A stretch of 64,000 bases of DNA from Gelatoporia subvermispora B (taxonomy: Eukaryota > Basidiomycota > Agaricomycetes > Polyporales > Gelatoporiaceae). Below, piece by piece: positions 34,601 to 46,268 of the stretch. The stretch spans positions 514,272 through 578,271 of the forward strand of contig KB445791.1 of assembly GCA_000320605.2 (NCBI GenBank). Reading direction: 5' to 3'. How positions within the stretch are numbered: the first letter of the stretch is position 1; the number at the start of each line of letters is the position of its first letter. The notes under the pieces were generated by a model, which saw only the letters and a program-made list of their open reading frames with translations, was not told where the DNA came from and searched no databases. The translations under genes were made by a program, and so were the position numbers.

Positions 34601-37600
34601 TGGAGGAGTCGTGAGCATTGCGAGCCCGGGTACTGCCACGGGCCCTGTGCATAGCTCAAGCCATAGTGCCGGCTCCCCAAGCGGGACTGCTGGCGCGGTC
34701 GAGCTCGCGCAGGCGGCGAGGCTGCCGAAGGTCGCGAAGAAGCTGGAGGAGGTCGCGGGCGAAGTCGAGAAGGAAGAGGTCGGTGTGGACGTTGAGGTCG
34801 AGGGGCTCGGTGTGGGACAGCGCAAACGGGGGAAGGGCAAAGGGAAGGGAAAGGGGGGTGAGGAGTTTCCGTTCAGCATCACGGCTGGGCTTGAGAAGGG
34901 CAGCAAGAACCGGTGCGCGTGTTGATTCACTTGTCCAGGTGGTTGGAGCTCGTGCTGATGATAGTACGGCAGGTATCGGTATATCTGGCCATTTGAGCAT
35001 GCACGTGTTAGGTTACGGAAGATCCATCCGGAGGACGACGATTATATGAATGCAAGCCACGTCCAGCCGCTTGGGACGACAAAACGGTATATTGCGACGC
35101 AAGGTCCGCTGCCGGCCACGTACATCGATTTTTGGAAGTGAGTGTCGCATCATTCTATTTTGCTTTGCGTTGTCCTATTGGGCGGAGCGACGGGGGTGGA
35201 ATCCGGTCTTCGACCAGGGTGCTATGGGGCCGAGTGCGAGCGCATGCGGGGATAGCAGGCATTGCGCTGTGTGGTTGGCGTTTTCAAGCGGCAATTTGGA
35301 TCCTACGTGGAGGAGAGTCGAGGAAACGCATATTGGGCGGGTCGGACTTTTGAGTCCGTCGACCATCGCGCTCGCATACTAAAATGGCCGCGGAACCGTA
35401 GCATGTTCTATTTTTGGATCTGCTAAAGATATGACAAGAACCAACAGACGCTGACCTCGCACATCACAGGCTTTGCTGGGAACAGAACGTTCACGTTATC
35501 GTCATGCTCACGCGCGAGATCGAGGGGGCCTCGGTCAAATGCGGCAAATATTGGGCAGACGGAGAATACGGCCCGCTCCGTCTCCGTATCATCGAGACGA
35601 ACGATTCGCCCGAGCGCGAACGGCGTCGTCGCGAGGCCGAGATGAACGGCGGTTTCTTCAGTGCGCATATTCCGCAGATGAAACCGAAGCCTAAGCGGCG
35701 AAGGCGCAAGTCCCAGGCAACCGATCCGCTGAGAGACGAAGACTCTGACGCGTCTGACAGCGACCACCGTACCACGATCCGCCGTGTCTTCGAGCTGACG
35801 CATTCCGGGTACCCCGCCGCGCCGCCGCGCATCGTTACCCAGCTACAGTATCTTGAATGGCCGGACATGAACGTACCAGAAGACCCGCGAGGTGTGCTCC
35901 GGCTTATGCGCAAGGTGGAGGACGTCGTGGACCGCGCGAGAAAGGATGGAGACCGACCCTGGGGAGAAGGTCCACTGCGCCGCCGTGCAGGCGCTGCCAA
36001 GCATCAGCCGGCGTCTTCAGTGTCCATGTACGCGTCAGCTACACCAGAGCCCACGACGGATGAAGGAGGACTGAGCGACGATGTAGACCCGGTTACAGGA
36101 ATCGCAAAGCATGCGAAAGGCAACGCACCGGTACTTCTGCATTGCTCCGCTGGTGTTGGCCGCACAGGAGGATACATCGCCGTTGACGCCGTCTTGGATG
36201 GAGTACGAAGAGATATACGCAAGAGGCGCGAGGCTGGAGCCGATGTTGTCGTGTCCTCCGTCTCAGCATCAGCCTCCCTGTCGACCTCAGGGTCGGCGGG
36301 CCGCTCGTCCCCGAACAGGCCGTCGGACAGTCGTGCGAGCAGCCAGGGCGTGGACCAGGATGCGATGGACGTCGACTCTAATTCTAGCCCGCCTGGCGAG
36401 AGTGTGGACGTGCGCGCGCCAGCATCTGGGCCAGCACATACTGTACCTTTGGGTGGTTTGACCATGCCTGTGTTGGTGGGAGGCAGCGAGGTGCACGTGC
36501 CAGTCGCTGGGTTTGCAGGGTCGGCCCCAATGGACGTTGATGGAGGCCTCGTCGCTGGGAATAATAACCCGGACAAATCGCGTCCCCGGCGCCCGAGTGC
36601 GCACAGTCCGCCAGGTTCGCTCGATGGCGCTGTTCCGGCGCTGGTCCTCTCGGCGTCTCCTGCCCTGGTCGAAGAAGTGCGCCGAGCGAGTCTCAACAGG
36701 TGGCCGTCAACGTCGACTGCGATGTCATCGATCACGGAGCAGGCTACACCGATGTCCAGCAGGGATTCGCTGAGCAGCAGCTCGGGATCGGTCGCGGTGA
36801 AAGCCAGCTCCAGCCCAGGTACCACGTCCGGTTGGGCGTCCACTTCGGACTCTATGATTCATGGACATTCGCGTTCGTCAGTGAGCCCGCCGACGAGCAA
36901 TACAGGGAGCTCGGCGAGCTTGTCTGGCGCCATGCAGAAAACAGCGAACCTCACCTTACGATCAAGTTCCAGTCCCGCGCCGTCTGCTTCTACAGCAGCT
37001 GATAGTGATCCTCATGCTCGTGCGATGTCCGTGCAGTCATCACTGTCATCCGCATCCGACAGCAAGACATCCCGGAGTACATCAGAGGCTCAGCAGTCCA
37101 GTAGGCTGGACACATGGCGCTCGGAAGTACGCACCTCAGGCTCTCCGCCTCATCGGGAGGGCGACGGATCGCCGCCGGCGACGGACGCACCAGGGGAGTC
37201 GACAAAGCAAACAGCTGAGCAGGCCGAAGAGGATGGTTCGACATCGTCGGAGCCTCGGACGTATAACTTCGCGCTGCCGCGCAGGCTGCACGATGACTCC
37301 TCGCCGCCGCTGCTGTCGACTTATGATGAGCCCATCCGACGAGTGATCGAGGACATGCGCGAACAGCGCATGAGCCTGTGCCAGAGTTTGCGGCAGTACG
37401 TGTTCGTCCATCGGGCAATCATAGAAGGTGCCTTGATGATTGTGGATGAGGAGAAGGCGCGGGAGCGGGAGGAGATGGAGCAGGCGATGGAGGAGCGCGC
37501 GTATGCCCCAAAGGGATCGCGCATCGTACTCGACGACCTGGGTGTTGCGGATATGGATATCAGCCCCGTCGAGGAAGAGGCTCAGGAAAGTGTGGGAGTA

Positions 37601-37939
37601 GAGCCCGCGTTCCCTCGAGCGGCCCGCTCGCAGGAACTAGGACACAGCCTGGTGTCCGCGCAAACAGGAGGCGAGGCGATCATCAAGGGCAGCGAGTCAG
37701 GCAGCAAGGCGCCTAACCCCTCTTCCGCTCCGACAACGCTGGAAAGCGTTCTTTCCCCGGGAAAGATGAAACGCGGCGCGAGCCCTACGGAGTTGCAGCA
37801 GGACGCAGCCAAGCTCAGCAAACGACCCAGCGTGAAGCGCAAACAACGCTCTGACGACGACGGTTCGCTGCGCCTTGAGACGATGTCCATGACTTCCGCG
37901 TCCGGATCTTCGGCCCTGCCTGGCCCTCGGCAGCAATGA
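31685..37939 (+). CDS. Rhodanese-tyrosine phosphatase (Pyp1/Ptp2-like)
   Basis: Tyrosine phosphatase, likely acting on stress MAP kinases as Pyp1/Pyp2 and Ptp2/Ptp3 do. Exons to 32893, 32943-33209, 33951-34912, 34973-35137, 35470-37939. The start at 31685 is uncertain; secure coding begins by about 31990. Seen: a CDC25/rhodanese-like domain (ALILDIRPHAAYAAARIPHAVSL ... 32320-32680) whose active-site Cys position reads VVYDADT, so it is probably non-catalytic; NPFFDSIRQNIELAGG and LPFEWLREIARR; then the PTP domain: YIWPFEHARVRL, YMNASHVQPLG, YIATQGPLP, VIVMLTREIE, YLEWPDMNVP (WPD loop), HCSAGVGRTGG (36140-36172), and the Q-loop motif CQSLRQYVFVH near 37380. About 400 mostly disordered residues separate the catalytic loop and Q loop. 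Introns of 741 and 332 nt are unusually long. Confidence 0.85.
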
Positions 37940-38844
37940 GAAGCGATGAGACTTTTTCTCCATCACCTACCGCGAGGTAACCCCATGTTCAGCAAGCATT
38001 ACTCATAGATACTGTGAGGCAACTCGTGTCTCTTGGCTGGTCCATCACTGTGGTTCGTCCGGATTCTTACCTCTTTGAGGTCTTCACTTCCAGTCGCTTT
38101 TGCTGCTAATCTTAATTCCCGGCCCGTTGCACCGATCTGTACATGCATCTATCTTCTTCCGTCTGGAATTTTGCACCGCTTCCGGTTGTCCACACAATAC
38201 ACACACACAATACATAGCTGAATTCCATCGTGTTCGGAGACTGTACAATGTCACTACAATTACGTGGGGCGCGGAAGTTGCGAGAATTCCCTGCACTCCA
38301 TTCAGAGTCCTCGGCACTGATATACTAGTTCATCGCATCACTGCCTATCAGGAACCGCACAGTATATCAGGATGAGCGAATATGTCGACTGACTGACTGC
38401 TCCGTCGATAATGGCGGATAACCAGATGGCATTGTTCTTCGAAACGCCCACTCCTCGATTGCGACGGTATCATCGACGTAGCTTACAGCACGTCTACTTC
38501 GAAACCGAGATGGTCGCGCCCAGTGGCGCAGAAAACGGCCAATTGTCGAAGTGATCAGATATGTTCCAAATCTCCAGACAGCTGGTTCGGCCGCGAGAGT
38601 ACTTTGAAATCGTTACTGATAGACTATTACATACCCCGCACCCGTGAGCCTGCGGTCCTGCGACTGTGAGGATTGATGTAAAAGATCTCAAACATGGCTA
38701 TATTTCACAGATCATATAGAAGACAGGATTACACTGCGTAATACCCATTCAGTCAAACCGACAGTCGATAAGTGGACGGATGAAGACAAATAGAGATCGG
38801 AAGAGATGTCTGCTGCGCTGGACTTCCGAGGAGCAGTTGGCGTG
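37940..38844. other. Intergenic stretch
   Basis: 3' flanks of the phosphatase gene and of the convergent pseudo-GTPase gene. No gene or repeat supported. Confidence 0.5.
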
Positions 38845-39966
38845 TCAGGCGCAGAAATCGACGAGACCCTGAACTGCTTCCTCGAGTTGCACGATTTCGT
38901 CTTCCAATTTCGAATATTTCCTGGCCAAGTCAGCGAGCAACTCTGGTTTCTCCGCGTTATCCATGTCCTGTTGCAATCTCCCCATCCGTTTTCTCCTGTT
39001 TCTCACTTGTTCGTGGATTGACTGTCTCACCATCCAGCCAATGTCAGTATCCTCGAGACGCTCCCCTTCCTCCATTAGCTCTGTCTGGAGGAGCGGTGCC
39101 TTGGGCTCCGCCTCTATGAGGTGGCGCACAATGGCCTGCGCGGAGTCGATCCCGTTGTCGTGCTTGAGGAGCACCGCCCCTTCTTTCACGAGTGTCTGGA
39201 AGATGAGCGGGTGGATATTCTCATGGAGATGTGAACCCTTCTCCTTCTCGATGCAGTCCCAATGCGTGGTTGCGACGACAATATTCTCTGAGAAGTCACT
39301 CCCACACACGGCGCGGAGCATGGAAATGTGTCGTGGGATCATGTCACCAGGCGCTTCATGCCCGACGGGATGCGTGTAGACTGCGCCAGCGAGCTTCCGA
39401 CCGGCCTGGTGTCTGGAAATACCATCATCAGAACACGAATGAGCCAATACATGTAGGAAGTCGCCTCACTCAGAGACCAAAAATCTCGCAAGTGCTATCA
39501 AAACTCGGGCCTTGTTCCCGAGTGGCTGGATGTTGTCCAGATCGGGGATGCAAACCAAGCGCACACTTTTCCCGTCCAGGGGAAAGGCCTCGAAGGATCG
39601 CGGAACAAAAGCCGGTGTTGACGCGCATTCGGCGCCGTCCGACTGCTTGCTGAGGAGTTCGCAGAACTGCACAATACAAGTGAGTTAATCCGGGGAATAG
39701 TCCTAGCATGTATGCTTACTTCGCGAGCTTCAGACTTCTCCGTCCCGAATACACTTCATCATCGTTTTAGTAAACTAACACAAATATAACATTCATAGGA
39801 TCACGCACGCTATTACCACTTCGCTATCGACGACATCTGTGGCTATAACGAGATGTAAGGCCGACGTAGGTAAACCCAGTAGATAAAACATACCGGAAGG
39901 TACGCATTGTATCGACTCCGCGGTAGATGTCGGACTTGCGCTGAGAGATTCGTTATTGAACGCCAT
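38845..39966 (-). CDS. AIG1-like pseudo-GTPase with degenerate P-loop, copy 2
   Basis: Exons on the minus strand: 39966-39894, 39836-39809, 39753-39720, 39666-39470, 39412-38845. The start gives MAFNNESLSASPTS; an in-frame upstream Met lies at 40023. The 34-nt exon that should carry Walker A encodes VFGTEKSEARE, with no GKS/T. G3 is replaced by VCIPDLDN. Then GRKLAGAVYTHPVG, RHISMLRAVCGS, IVVATTHWDCIEKEKG, EGAVLLKHDNGIDSAQAIVRHLI and a C-terminal coiled coil (SKLEDEIVQLEEAVQGLVDF). Paired with 12165-13484 by near-identical motif order and by the C-terminal EDEIVQLEEA block. Shorter tail than its sister. Predicted not to hydrolyse GTP; the open frame and kept splice sites suggest it is used. 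Confidence 0.77.
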
Positions 39967-41848
39967 TGCTGGTAGGATAAAAAGTATAGGACTGACCTCT
40001 AATGTGGGAGCATGGAGAGCCATTTATACCGGCTCGGGTACAGGCGGCGTGGTTGAGGTAGCTCCAGTGAGTACAAAAACACAAAGTGTTCCATGTTTGT
40101 TTCGTCCGCTCATGCCCTCTCCTACCGACGCCACAATTCCTTGCCACCGGCCCTATCAGCAAGTTGTGGGCCCAAAAGTGTCGATTGTTGCACGCTGGCC
40201 GTCACAGAGCATTGGCCATGAACCCTGGGAGAGCTTTGATCCTTCTTTGTGTATCAAGCCCACTCCTATACTTGCGACTTCGAGATTCAACGTTTCGACG
40301 CTTTGGTCGATATCTTGCAGGGTATCTCTTCGTGCTTTCCGCACGAACGTACAAGGCACAATTCTGAAGACTTCCATTCCTCCTGAAACGGTATTCACTC
40401 ACAATCACCGCCAATAGATATCATTGACCAGAAAAATTGCCCTTCGTCTGTCAAACAACCAGTCGTTACTGGCCTATGCTGGTTTCGTGCTTGCAATTGT
40501 GAGGGGTGCGCTGACTGGTGAGCTGTTCGATGATGATGTCGTCCCACAAAAGGACGGGCACAATAGTGGTAATTGACAATCGGCACCAGAAACTGTTCAG
40601 ATCTCCTAGGGAGAGCGGGTTTATACATATGGCAGGGCCTAATGGATAGGAGACGCCACGGGAGTGGGCAAGTGTGAGTAAGCTCTATGTCCAGTGTGTC
40701 TGACTTTGCCAGTGCTTCCGCGATACAGTGGCTTTTGAGGGTCTGTCTTGCATGAAATAACAAGTCAAATTAACTGAGTCTCCCGCATCGCGTTCACACT
40801 TTGCGAGGAGATCGGCGGCGACGTCGTCCCAACCACGTTTGAGGCCGTTGAGGCAGGATCTAAGGCTCTTCAGGCCTTCAGCCTCAGGTGACGTAATGCG
40901 GCGAAAGCCGCTCTCACGAACGGATGGCGGGGCGCCTCCTAAGTTTGATTCTGGCACCATGGGCCTCAAGGTCACTGGTTATTCGGACCACACAGACAGT
41001 TTCTGAGCCTCATCGAAGCTGAAATTTCAGGTTATCATCACACCAGTCGCCATCTCTGCGCGGCGCACTGTCTCACAAAAGACAGGGACAATTTGTCTCA
41101 AGCGTTCCAGACTTTGTGCCACGTCCCAACGGACCATGCCGTGCAGCACGTCGATGGCGAATGCGCCGCTGTTATACTACCAAAAGTGCGTGTAGAGGGG
41201 TTGAAGTACTGGAGATTGCATCTCTCTCCTGTCTATCACTGATGAACTGGATCGCGTTATCATTTCTCGTTGGGTTAGGCAGCCGGCATCACCGATGCGA
41301 CTGGCTGCTGTCATAAATGTACCCAATGAAGTGCCGTTGTTCCCCAGCTCTTAACATTTGTCTGGTTCAAGAAAGTAAGCTCCCCACTGAGATCCGAAAC
41401 CAGAGGGTCGGGTTCCTCTTCCGCTATGAAGCGACCCACCTGGTTGCAAACGGACGCCGGTACTATTGACACAGCACCACTAGCACACGAGTCACCGGTA
41501 GAGCGGACAGTAATCTATCATATGTCAGTGAAAGCCGGATTCAATCAACACACAATCATTCTCCCTTTTGTATATAGGTGCCTATGCCTCCTAGGACCCC
41601 TCCGTCGTGTTTGGGCGTCCCTCTGACTCTACATTCACAGAAACAGATTCGATAAGCAACATACATGTCTGCCTCCGTTCTTCCACTAATGCGAGCCAAG
41701 TGCGTACGCACAGTTACTGTCTCTTGATGCGCTAATCCCTTCATTGCATGTACATAGCTGGCTGGCAGGTTGCTGCGCGTCCACAGCAATTAGTGAGCAC
41801 ACAAATAGTCCTTAGCAAATCACAGAATATAACTGTGCCTTTATTCAG
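39967..41848. other. Intergenic stretch, may hold the first exon of the next gene
   Basis: About 1.9 kb. A minus-strand open frame of 96 codons at 40685-40975 has no domain and is not called. The last 200 bp (from about 41666, where an ATG starts MSASVLPLMRAK) may hold the unresolved 5' exons of the membrane protein gene. Confidence 0.4.
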
Positions 41849-43450
41849 CTCTGGTATTGTTTGACCATGCAATAACAATGACTAGCGAGGTTCGACTCGT
41901 ATGGGGCCGCAAGTGGACATGTGTAACAATCCTGTTTTATCTGAACCGCTGGGCTACCTTCACGTGGGCCATGTTATCGGCCATCGTACAATTTGTATTG
42001 ATTTCCGAAGCACAGGTAGAATGCTTATTCCGTGATTTTCGAGCTCTTGTTCTGATTGCTCGCACACTTTGTCAGGGGTCAGTGTACATGGTTGAGCGCT
42101 ACATTATAGCTATCGACACTACGCTTCATCAGATGCACTGTAGCCGCTTTCGCACAAGAGACAGTTGCTCTTGTATTGTTGTTCCTATGGGCAGGTATAT
42201 CAAGCGCTGCGTATTACATTATACGCGGTGAACGTCTTTCCAGCTTTCTCAGCGCTTCGCATCTATGTGTTGAGCCGAGGAAATTGGTACATCGCATCGT
42301 TCGTTGGTGCTTTATCTCTAGTACCCGTAGGCATGAATGTGGCAAGTTTCATCGACCATACCTTGCTTCCTTACACGAGTTTTAAATCAATGCTTTCACC
42401 TAGTATGGGAACTACTTCAACGTCTGGTATGAAGTCTTCGAGCTTCCTATCAGAGGCGCCTTCTGCGCGGAAAATTCTACAGTGACATCGAGTCTCATTG
42501 AGTGAGTTTTATCAACCCGGTCGTTGTCGCATCAGGCCTCTTAACCCTTCGCTGTAGCTGTGAGATCATGCTCTGTCCTCAATATGGTCAATTGAGTGAC
42601 CTCTCTTCCTAGTGACCACTGCAACACGCGTCTGCGCCATTGTGTCTGAACTCATCGTCTTGCTTGTCACGTGGTACAGAACCTACGCGATTTGGCGCGA
42701 TGCCAGGAGTTCAGACATACAAGTCCCCCTGGTATCAATGCTGCTGCGAGACGGTATGAGTTATAATCCCATAGATACTAGGTTCCGAATCTGACCCTTC
42801 CATCTCGAAGGTACATTGTACTTCATGTAGGTGGTCTTCGATGTTTCGAACCTGCAGGGCATTCACTGTTCAAGGCTACTTTAGCGCGCTTCTCACAGTC
42901 AATGCATTCCAATTTGCGGGTGACAGTACCAATGTAAGCGTTGCAAGATATTAGAGGGTTTTAACACATTTGATATCTTTACTTCGTAGGAGGTCTTCGT
43001 GTTCGCTGAAACGTGGTCAATTACACCGTTGCGTCTATCCATGCGGAGCCATCACAACGGGAAATCTACTAACGTTTGAGCAGAATATGCTCAATCATCA
43101 TGACACATTTTCTGCTGAACCTCCGACAAGCAGCACTAGACCGTGACTCGGAAGACCATGAGGATCGCCCTCCTATGGAACATAATGGCCATTCAAATGC
43201 CTCCACTCTTCGTTTTGCATCATTCATTGATAACATGGGAGAGATGTTGGATGATAACTCTCACACCGATGTCGACGTGGAGGTTGCATGGGATAGCGAA
43301 AGTAGTACAGCCATTGGTGGAGGCAGCTCCATGGGATGTGAGGACCCGGTTGTGAACGTCTCACATGAGCAAATTGTCGTGTGTACTGGCGGCTCCAGCT
43401 CAAGGGATGCTGGCGGGCGGGTATTGTTGACACCAGCACCACTTGTCTAG
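41849..43450 (+). CDS. DUF6533-type multi-pass membrane protein, 5' end unresolved
   Basis: Integral membrane protein of the DUF6533 family common in Agaricomycetes. The first secure exon follows an acceptor at 41847-41848 and reads ALVLFDHAITMTSEVRLVWGRKW, then ILFYLNRWATFTWAML, the DUF6533 signature. Later exons give ALRITLYAVNVFPAFSALRIYVLS, IASFVGALSLVPVGMNV, TRVCAIVSELIVLLVTWYRTYAIW, ALLTVNAFQF and RICSIIMTHFLLNLRQAA, i.e. about seven hydrophobic spans, then an acidic cytosolic-type tail ending at 43450. At least five introns; several exon borders (42016-42220, 42430-42610, 42800-43080) are uncertain. Topology suggests a seven-span receptor-like or transporter-like protein, but no ligand is known. 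Confidence 0.68.
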
Positions 43451-44645
43451 ATGACTCAAGATGTTCTGATGTGATTAGTGAGTGTGACTCGATGGTTTTG
43501 AATTGAGTGTGTTGTGCTCATTGACTTACGCTGTGTGAGATTATACAGAGGAACTCATAAGCGTCGGTGTCCGAAGCGCTCTCGATCGTCTTTTGATCGT
43601 TCACGGATTTCTAACTCATGCTTTCCACATAATTCATAGGTGTGCACTGCTCCGTACTGCTCAAACACTGAAATGATGCGCTGTTGCTTTCTATGCCATA
43701 TAGACAACACATTACAGCTATATACAATATGTCTGCCTACGAGCGCAGGTGAGGTGCAGAGCATGAGACCTACCACGTTGGACTTCGCACGAAACGTGCC
43801 TGACATGCGAGTTGAGATTGCTAGAATCACTGGGAGGTTCGATTACTGAAAGCTTAAGTCGCGATGCTTCGGCATGGGCATGGTACGAGCTTCCCGCGAA
43901 ATTTCCAATGAGCGCCATACATTCCTCCGTGCTTCGAACACGGGGAGGCAACGATGCGAATGAGTTCACCGTGGGTAGCAGACATTTCCGATGATTATGA
44001 TGCTGCGGATAATGTCGGTCTCTCATGCACCTCGGAACCATCCAGATAGTCATTGGAAGAAAGCACTTACCGATCGCGTATCTAGTTTGCGACATTTTAT
44101 ACGATGTGGTGCCACGACACACGATATTCATCATTTACACTTATTGGCAACTTAGACAGTCATCTTGGGAGATACTTCCTCCGTGCATCGTGGATACCTC
44201 CTGCTGACCTCACAGGTATTGGCAGCATTCGACACAGAAGTCCTTCATTGCCGTCTTCGTTTCCGTGGGTCACCTACTGCATGTATCTGATATTCACGGT
44301 CGTGGGCTGATGCATGGCGCGTTTTTCTTGATCGGACCCAACGGAAGTTATAGTGAAACTTGATCCGCTGCCTCGTGTTCATCGTTCACCTGTCTCCTAA
44401 TTCCAATGGCACCCCTCTACGCACACGTGCCTAAGTATCACACGCGGTAATCACGATGGGAGGAAAAACGTGCTGGACTTGCAGCAATGCCGACATCGCA
44501 TGAAATGCATATGGGCTAGAGGCACACATCGCTTTCAAAGGTATACTTAAGCATGCGAGTGTACGTCGCCGCGTTGCATAGACACCACCTTGAGTTGCAT
44601 GTTGCCCAATAATACTCCGAAGACCAGTCGCACCGATAATCCACT
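43451..44645. other. Intergenic stretch
   Basis: About 1.2 kb without a supported gene. Short frames on both strands, no domains. Confidence 0.5.
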
Positions 44646-44672
44646 CTCCCGACGTCCCGGTGACGTCGGGAG
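44646..44672. promoter_or_regulatory. CRE-like palindrome upstream of a GTPase gene
   Basis: CTCCCGACGTC (44646-44656) and GACGTCGGGAG (44662-44672) form a perfect 11-bp inverted repeat with a 5-nt spacer, 79 bp before the start codon at 44751. Each arm contains GACGTC, and TGACGTC at 44661 matches the ATF/CREB bZIP core. A regulatory role is inference. Confidence 0.45.
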
Positions 44673-44750
44673 GTTCAAGTCTTCGACGAAGTGGTTGAGT
44701 TGGCTATTTCGGCCAGGATCTGGTACGTGCACAGTGTTCTCTCGTATTCC

Positions 44751-46055
44751 ATGACTGACCAGCCGATAGCCAACAAGCATGCCAACGATGAAGCGTTGAT
44801 TGCGTGCGCTGAGCTTCACGTAACTGCTTGGGCAGCAGCTAATTGGTATCACCTCCATGCAGGGTAATGGGACCCAGCGGGACCGGGAAATCGACAGTTA
44901 GCTTGTCACATACGTGTACCTAACTTCGTGCTTATACTCATTCTCTCGTATTATAGTTCATCAATCTCGTCAGCGGTTCGAGCTTAGCGGTTGGCAACAC
45001 ACTAGACTCGTGCACAACGGAAATCCAGGAGTCACAGGTGTTTGAGCTGGACGGGCGACGTGTCAAGCTCATCGACACGCCTGGATTCGATGATTCGGAC
45101 AGGAGTGACGCCGAGATCTTCAATCAAATCGCTGAGTTCCTGTCGTCCATGTCAGTGTACTATCTGCGATCATATTTGTACACATCTGACAACTAGGTCT
45201 TCCCTCCGTGACAGGTATCGGCAAGGCACTATCCTTCACGGCGTACTTTACTTGCATCGCATCTCAGACGTGAGGGTAGGAGGCGTCGCACGTCGCAACT
45301 TTGCCATGTTCCAGAAGATATGCGGAGAAGAAGCCATGACGAACGTAGCGATTGCGACGACAAGATGGAATGAGGTCGACGAGATGACGGGGATAAGACG
45401 CGAGATGGAACTCCGCACGAAGGACATCTTTTTCAAGCCGGCGGTGGATGGTGGCGCGAAGCTTCTACGCCACGATCGCGACCTTGCATCTGCCCAAGAT
45501 ATCGTCCGTGAACTTCTCATGAAGCAGCCGAAGCCGTTGTTGCTCCAGACGGAGATTGTACACCAGGGCAAGGCGCCATCCGACACTGCCGCCGGGATGG
45601 AGCTCCAGCGGGAACTACGTGAGCAGATGGAGAGACAGGATAGAAAGATGCTGGAGTTGAAGGAGGAACTCGAGGAAGCAAACGCGACGCATGATGCCGA
45701 GCTGCGCGAAGAGCTGGAGGAGGGAATGGGTGAACTCCGCGCGACCTTGAAGCATCTGCAGGACGAAGCCAAGACACTCACGCTGCCGCCTCGCAGTGCG
45801 ACAATGCCCAATCCCACTCGCCCCTCCACATCGCGCCCGACGCGGCGAACTGCGACATTTCCTCCTCTCTTTCCGTCTTCCAGACGTGCGGAATCGCCTG
45901 AGCAACCCCATACAGAGCCTACTTTACCCACAGAAGTCCCATCATCCTCGACGGTCCAGCCATCCTCGACGGCCCAACCATCCTCGGCTAAGGCCTGGTC
46001 TTTGGTGTGGGTGGCGCAGATATTCGGGCGACTCGTCGGAGTGAAGAATCAATGA
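44751..46055 (+). CDS. AIG1-like GTPase with coiled coil, long type I
   Basis: Exons 44751-44803, 44863-44896, 44957-45150, 45215-46055. The start MTDQPIANKHANDEALIA is followed by the 34-nt exon VMGPSGTGKST. Exon 3: FINLVSGSSLAVGNTLDSCT and RVKLIDTPGFDDSDRSD. Exon 4: GVLYLHRISDVRVGGVARRN, MFQKICGEE, VAIATTRWNEVD (G4 position), IFFKPAVDGGAKLLRHDRDL, ELLMKQPKPLLLQTE, an uninterrupted charged coiled coil of about 90 residues, then a short Ser/Pro/Thr-rich tail. About 370 residues, shorter than 23307-25017 because the Pro-rich linker and second coiled coil are missing. The stop at 46055 faces its paralog's stop at 46269 (213 bp). Function unknown; GTP binding is expected from the intact Walker A and G3. 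Confidence 0.86.
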
Positions 46056-46268
46056 TGTCTCGTACTTATATCTACAATGTTCATACAATAATTAATCAAT
46101 ACTTATTTGTGTGCAGAGTCAGCGCGGCTAGGTGCCCTCTACCTCTCACGATGAAATGTCGAGAATCACTGACAAATCCGTTCAGTGAACTGTTGATTAA
46201 TGTGATACGGAACAAACAGGACCAAGCGTCGAAGCAAAGGAATCGTGGTAGATATATCCAAGCCTCCT

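Noticed and set aside
35504..36843. Long open frame antisense to the phosphatase (36004-36843 minus)
   Set aside because: It is a GC-rich shadow of the phosphatase exon; the plus strand carries all conserved catalytic motifs.
40685..40975. 96-codon minus-strand frame
   Set aside because: Single short frame without domain, partner exon or promoter signal.
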